From: Spirochaetales bacterium
GTDB lineage: Bacteria > Spirochaetota > Spirochaetia > Sphaerochaetales > Sphaerochaetaceae
Direction of reading: 5' to 3'
Length of the DNA stretch: 9,135 bases
Assembly: GCA_022784805.1 (NCBI GenBank)
Contig: JALFYG010000024.1
Span: forward strand, 1 to 9,135
Within the stretch, counting starts at the first letter, position 1; the number at the start of each line of letters is the position of its first letter. Of this stretch, positions 6,015 through 9,135 are shown piece after piece. The translations under genes and the position numbers were made by a program. The notes under the pieces were generated by a model. The model had not been told where the DNA came from. It was given only the letters and a program-made list of their open reading frames with translations, and did not search any database.

Positions 6015-6043
6015 AGAATAAAAGTGATTTCTGTCTATTACAA
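6015..6043 (-). promoter_or_regulatory. Possible promoter for the lipoprotein gene
   Basis: Minus strand -35 TTGTAA (6043-6038), 17-nt spacer, -10 TATTCT (6020-6015). The match is modest and the implied leader is only about 13 nt. The rest of the 154-bp gap holds a terminator candidate and nothing else I can recognise. Confidence 0.25.
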
Positions 6044-6092
6044 GTTTTGGATACAAAGAATAAAGCCTATTTTCCGCGAGTCTATTTCTTAT

Positions 6093-6126
6093 AAAGAAAG
6101 AGCCCACCGTTTGTAACCGATGGACC
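6093..6126 (-). terminator. Candidate rho-independent terminator of the DraG-ribokinase operon
   Basis: The transcript of the minus strand reads GGUCCAUCG, an 8-nt loop, then CGGUGGGCU, a 9-bp stem including three G-U pairs (6126-6101). It is followed by the U-rich CUUUCUUU (6100-6093). It lies 24 bp after the ribokinase stop, the expected place to end that operon before the lipoprotein gene. Confidence 0.5.
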
Positions 6127-6149
6127 ACCTTTCACCTACATTTTCTCTA

Positions 6150-7037
6150 TTATTTGAAGACTTCTTTCCCCTCAGGGACACTACCTGCCGCACCTTTTCT
6201 CGTTACAGTAATTGAAGAAGCGATAGTGGCATAAGACATAGATTCTTTCACTGTGTATCCCAGCTCCCTGGAGGCGATGAAATATCCAATGAAAGTATCT
6301 CCAGCTGCTGTAGTGTCTACTGTATTTACTCTCATGGCTTCGTTATAGAGTCTATCTTCGCCTTTCTGCCAATAAGAGCCATTCTTACCACAAGTCATAA
6401 TCACTTCGTTTTCTGGATACTTTTCTTTCAGGGCATCGAGAATCTCAGTGTATGATGCATTCTCATCTTTACCGGCAATTCCGGCGCCTTCTATCTCATT
6501 TACTACCAGCAAGTTCACTTTATCTAAAGGAAGAGAGAATACAGATTCATCGAAGGGCGCTGGATTAAAGACAACATACATTCCTTTGGCGCTGGCTTCA
6601 TTAATGATTTCAGAAAGGCCATTGATTTCATTTTGTAGGACAATAATGTCACCAGAAGAGAATGAAGATAACACTTCGTCTATCATCTTTTTCTCAATTA
6701 CTCTATTGGCTCCAGCAAAGAGAATAATGGAGTTTTCTCCATCCTTACTTCTTTCGATGATGGCATTTCCTGTTGGAATATCTACTCTGTGTACATTAGA
6801 TACATCCACACCAAAGGAAGAGAGAGTATCTAAGAGCATATTTCCATCTTCACCTACACATCCTGCCATGTAGACATCTAATCCAGTTTTTGAGATGGCA
6901 CAGGCCTGATTAAGTCCCTTACCTCCTGCATTCTTCTCGATGGCTGAGCTTAGAATCGTTTCTCCTGGTCTTACTATATGATCAAGAGAATAGACGATGT
7001 CGATGTTCAATGATCCAAATACCAATATCTTCTTCAT
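6150..7037 (-). CDS. rbsK: Ribokinase-like PfkB-family carbohydrate kinase
   Basis: Predicted cytosolic kinase (295 aa) transferring phosphate from ATP to a sugar, most likely ribose to ribose-5-phosphate. It starts ILVFGSLNIDIVYSLD, with the substrate-contact Asp at D13. It has the ribokinase GGKGLNQA motif at 38-45 (normally GGKGANQA), LFAGANR at 107-112, VVNEIE at 178-183 and MTCGKNGSYW at 214-223. The PfkB signature is DTTAAGDTF at 241-249, with catalytic base D247 and anion hole AAGD. Length is normal for ribokinases. The RBS is AAGGT with a 6-nt spacer, and the gap after the DraG-family stop is 12 bp, so both are co-transcribed. The pairing suggests it phosphorylates the pentose released by the hydrolase. 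A different nucleoside or ribosyl kinase of the same family cannot be excluded. Confidence 0.87.
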   Translation of the reverse strand: MKKILVFGSLNIDIVYSLDHIVRPGETILSSAIEKNAGGKGLNQACAISKTGLDVYMAGCVGEDGNMLLDTLSSFGVDVSNVHRVDIPTGNAIIERSKDGENSIILFAGANRVIEKKMIDEVLSSFSSGDIIVLQNEINGLSEIINEASAKGMYVVFNPAPFDESVFSLPLDKVNLLVVNEIEGAGIAGKDENASYTEILDALKEKYPENEVIMTCGKNGSYWQKGEDRLYNEAMRVNTVDTTAAGDTFIGYFIASRELGYTVKESMSYATIASSITVTRKGAAGSVPEGKEVFK

Positions 7038-7049
7038 AACGCTACCTTA

Positions 7050-8036
7050 TCAAACGATGAGATCTCCCAAAGCCTCTCCAACCTGGAAGATATCGAGACC
7101 TTTTGTAAACTGAAGACAAGTTCCACTAGGATATCTTACCTTATTTGCCCACTTCTCAGGTATATTTTTTAATCCATAGCGAGCCCCAAGAATGGAACCG
7201 CATACAGCTCCGATAGTGTCAGCATCTCTAGCAAAGTTACCTGCAATGACCACTCCATCCCTAAAATTGTCATGAGAAAGCTTCAGTGCACAATATGCAC
7301 TAGGGATAGCCTCTGCAGTGGTTGCCCAAGTAGATGCTTTCAACAGGTCATGGATAGGCATCCAACAATCAAAGAGAGAGCCGTTTACACTGTCGATGAT
7401 CTTGAAAGCTTCAGTAAGGTTATAGTAAAGCCAGCTGTCAGTTGGAATAGGGAGAAGAGCAGCCTCCATTATTTCTTCAAAACTTCCATCAACCATGGCG
7501 ACAGATACTGCTGCGGCAACAGACTGAGCACCCCAGATACCTTCTTGATAGTGGCTGATAGAAGCATCCACTTCCGCCATTTTTATAGCTCTCTCCGGAT
7601 CTCCAGCAGCAATAATTCCAACAGGAGGAATTCTCATGGCTGTACCATCACTCATAAAGAAGGTATTAAACTTACCAGACTCTGGTGGTCTCAATCCACG
7701 TCTAAGGTTATCTGCAGCAGCTTTCTCGCTGGCTCCTCCCCTTTTATATTCATCCTGGACACAAACATCTTCCATCCATGCTCCAACCACATCATCTGTA
7801 GTAAGGTTACCTTTACATTTAATCAAAGTTTTTGCAGTAAGAAGGGCAAACTCAGTATCGTCAGTACTCCAAGTGGCACCAGAGTTAAAATCTGTCGTTA
7901 TTCCATAATTCACCCTATTATCCTGAAGACGACATGCATCGCCGAAAGAATCTCCTATGGCGAGTCCCACTAATGCTCCTACAGCCTTATCCCTAACCAA
8001 GCTTCTGTCTTTTGCCAGTTCACTTCTAGTCATCAT
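7050..8036 (-). CDS. ADP-ribosylglycohydrolase (DraG/ARH) family protein
   Basis: Predicted cytosolic metal-dependent N-glycosidase. Numbering counts from an upstream in-frame ATG at 8042 (330 aa); the start chosen here gives 328 aa. Family motifs in order are GALVGLAIGDSFGDACR (22-38), the metal-binding WSTDDT (58-63), MSDGTAMRIPPVGI (130-143), ISHYQEG (162-168) and ARDADTIGAVCGSILGA (271-287) with D273, D275 and T276. The di-magnesium ligands all appear intact, so it should be active. Start choice: AAGGAGG (8050-8044) is only 1 nt from ATG 8042 but an ideal 7 nt from ATG 8036. It sits between the LamG-like gene and the ribokinase in a tight operon. In E. coli a similar hydrolase-kinase pair (YegU-YegV) is found with a nucleoside transporter. 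Removal of ADP-ribose from proteins is the founding activity, but small ribosyl or nucleoside substrates fit this neighbourhood better. Confidence 0.86.
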   Translation of the reverse strand: MMTRSELAKDRSLVRDKAVGALVGLAIGDSFGDACRLQDNRVNYGITTDFNSGATWSTDDTEFALLTAKTLIKCKGNLTTDDVVGAWMEDVCVQDEYKRGGASEKAAADNLRRGLRPPESGKFNTFFMSDGTAMRIPPVGIIAAGDPERAIKMAEVDASISHYQEGIWGAQSVAAAVSVAMVDGSFEEIMEAALLPIPTDSWLYYNLTEAFKIIDSVNGSLFDCWMPIHDLLKASTWATTAEAIPSAYCALKLSHDNFRDGVVIAGNFARDADTIGAVCGSILGARYGLKNIPEKWANKVRYPSGTCLQFTKGLDIFQVGEALGDLIV

Positions 8037-8038
8037 CG

Positions 8039-9135
8039 TCATACCTCCTTGACCCTCATATTACAAAAAGCTCTTCTTCCTCCAGAGAACTCTCCGTAAC
8101 CAACCATGCCATATTTATAATCACAATCATTAATAGCCAATTCTTCTTTATCATTAATTGAAAGAGAGATTTTATCGTCGATGGCAGATAATGTCATTTT
8201 GTATTCTTTATCATAATCCCATTCAGCCTTCCTATGAGAAAGAATAATTTTTTTCCCCTTTTCCTTCTTGATAATAGAGAATCCATCTCCATCGATACCG
8301 CCATAGTATCCCCGTTCAGCACCCTGGATTCTTACTCCTATCAAATGGCTGTCTCCTCTATATGGGATTATACTTCCTTCAACAATCATATTATCTGCAA
8401 AATAGTTTCCAGTGTAAGCTTCCGCTCCATCAAGGCTCATCTCTTCCATCTTTCCATCTACAATCTCCCATGCCCCATGGTTATGACTGAACGGAGTAAT
8501 GGATGCAAACTCCTTCTTTGAAAGAGAGAAATCTATGGAATACTCACTATTTCCACTTACAGAGAAAGAAGAAATATATAAAACACCAAAATCCCTAAAT
8601 TTTGCAGGGCTATTTGATTCCAACACTATTCCTACCTCTTCTGGGAAGGAACCGGAAAGAGACGGAACAGTAAAAGTCAATGTATGCCAATCTTCGTCTC
8701 TATATATCTCCCATCCAAGGTACTTTATTTCTTTTGAATAAGTATCTTTTATGTATGGTGAGACTATCATTCCCTCCCCATTAAAGCGTTCAAAACGGAA
8801 AGTTATGGTCACCTTCTCCCCTGGATATACTGTAGGAGAGAAAACAGGCATATATCTTTCATCATCGAAATCTTCACGTCTCCAGAAGCTCTTATAATAG
8901 ATTCTGGAATTTTGTCCCCTGACCATTCGATCAAAGAGAACCTCCAAGGCCCCGCTTCCATTCTTTCCTTTTCCCTCCACCCATCTCATTTTTGTCAGTG
9001 TAGCGTTTGATAATCTCAAGCCATGAGTGCTTCCTTTAAGAGAGAAATCAAAAGAAGGATGTCTTTCATCGATCTTTAGATTATCGGAAGGAACAAGATT
9101 CATGTTTTTTATGGCAATAGAAGTAAGCTTCTTTG
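8039..9135 (-). CDS. Beta-sandwich / LamG-like (concanavalin-type) domain protein, C-terminal part, 5' end beyond window
   Basis: The frame contains an ATG at 9103 (354 aa) but remains open to the window edge, with upstream codons reading KKLTSIAIKN. The ATG has no Shine-Dalgarno (CTATTGCCATAAAAAAC), so it is probably internal and the gene is partial. There is no signal peptide in the visible part. From the ATG, residues of about 15-185 look like a carbohydrate-binding jelly-roll (FDFSLKGSTHGLRLSNATL, GEKVTITFRFERFNG, WHTLTFTVP). Residues of about 190-354 look like a LamG/DUF1080-type sandwich (YYGGIDGDGFSIIKKEKGKK, EYKMTLSAIDDKISLSIND, YKYGMVGYGEFSGGRRAFCN). The stop at 8039 is 2 bp from the chosen start of the DraG-family gene. 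The missing N-terminus may hold a catalytic domain, possibly a second glycohydrolase; that is inference. Role probably glycan or ribosyl recognition. Confidence 0.68.
   Translation of the reverse strand, partial: KKLTSIAIKNMNLVPSDNLKIDERHPSFDFSLKGSTHGLRLSNATLTKMRWVEGKGKNGSGALEVLFDRMVRGQNSRIYYKSFWRREDFDDERYMPVFSPTVYPGEKVTITFRFERFNGEGMIVSPYIKDTYSKEIKYLGWEIYRDEDWHTLTFTVPSLSGSFPEEVGIVLESNSPAKFRDFGVLYISSFSVSGNSEYSIDFSLSKKEFASITPFSHNHGAWEIVDGKMEEMSLDGAEAYTGNYFADNMIVEGSIIPYRGDSHLIGVRIQGAERGYYGGIDGDGFSIIKKEKGKKIILSHRKAEWDYDKEYKMTLSAIDDKISLSINDKEELAINDCDYKYGMVGYGEFSGGRRAFCNMRVKEV

Noticed and set aside
6448..6873. A 141-codon plus-strand open frame opposite the ribokinase gene
   Set aside because: Antisense to conserved PfkB motifs, with low-complexity Ser/Pro/Thr composition.
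7272..7973. A 233-codon plus-strand open frame opposite the DraG-family gene
   Set aside because: The opposite strand carries all DraG metal-binding motifs in frame; this frame is Ser/His/Cys-rich and unlike a real protein.
1..9135. CRISPR array, tRNA/rRNA gene, transposase, integration site or toxin-antitoxin pair
   Set aside because: No regularly spaced direct repeats, cloverleaf-like sequence, transposase motifs or paired small genes were seen on either strand.

Overview
The window looks like accessory metabolic DNA from a moderately AT-rich diderm bacterium. My best guess is a host-associated anaerobic spirochaete (Sphaerochaeta/Treponema-like). The guess rests on the periplasmic-binding-protein signal peptide ending in VFA followed by QGAKEE, on a BspA-type leucine-rich-repeat lipoprotein, and on the gene repertoire. 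There is no rRNA or housekeeping marker, so the taxonomy is inference only.

Layout from left to right. Positions 1-2151 hold, all on the minus strand, an ABC importer of the COG2984/COG4120/COG1101 type, transcribed in the order binding protein, permease, ATPase; the ATPase is cut by the left edge. A 181-bp leader region (2152-2332) upstream of the binding-protein gene holds a promoter-like sequence. It also holds two related 20-bp inverted repeats and a 14-codon arginine-rich reading frame with a very good ribosome binding site. Next is a minus-strand amidohydrolase of the methylthioadenosine/S-adenosylhomocysteine deaminase type (2333-3643). It is divergent from a plus-strand MtnA/eIF2B-like sugar-phosphate isomerase (about 3714-4766). 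The two share a 58-70 bp region with overlapping candidate promoters, and the deaminase mRNA may be leaderless. The isomerase converges on a minus-strand BspA-like lipoprotein (4829-5995). From 9135 to 6150 runs a minus-strand operon. Its first gene is the C-terminal part of a protein with beta-sandwich/LamG-like domains, open at the right edge. Next come an ADP-ribosylglycohydrolase (DraG-family) protein and a ribokinase-like PfkB kinase. A candidate rho-independent terminator lies at about 6093-6126.

How the parts may work together (inference): nearly everything except the lipoprotein fits uptake and breakdown of ribosyl compounds. The importer would bring in a small ligand. The deaminase and isomerase fit the inosine-type route of methylthioadenosine/5'-deoxyadenosine salvage, in which the deaminated nucleoside is phosphorolysed and the sugar 1-phosphate isomerised. 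The DraG-type hydrolase plus ribokinase would release and phosphorylate ribose, a pairing that resembles E. coli yegU-yegV. The phosphorylase and the sugar-phosphate aldolase expected for a complete salvage route are not in the window. No RNA genes, insertion sequences, CRISPR arrays or attachment sites were seen, and no gene-free stretch exceeds 300 bases.
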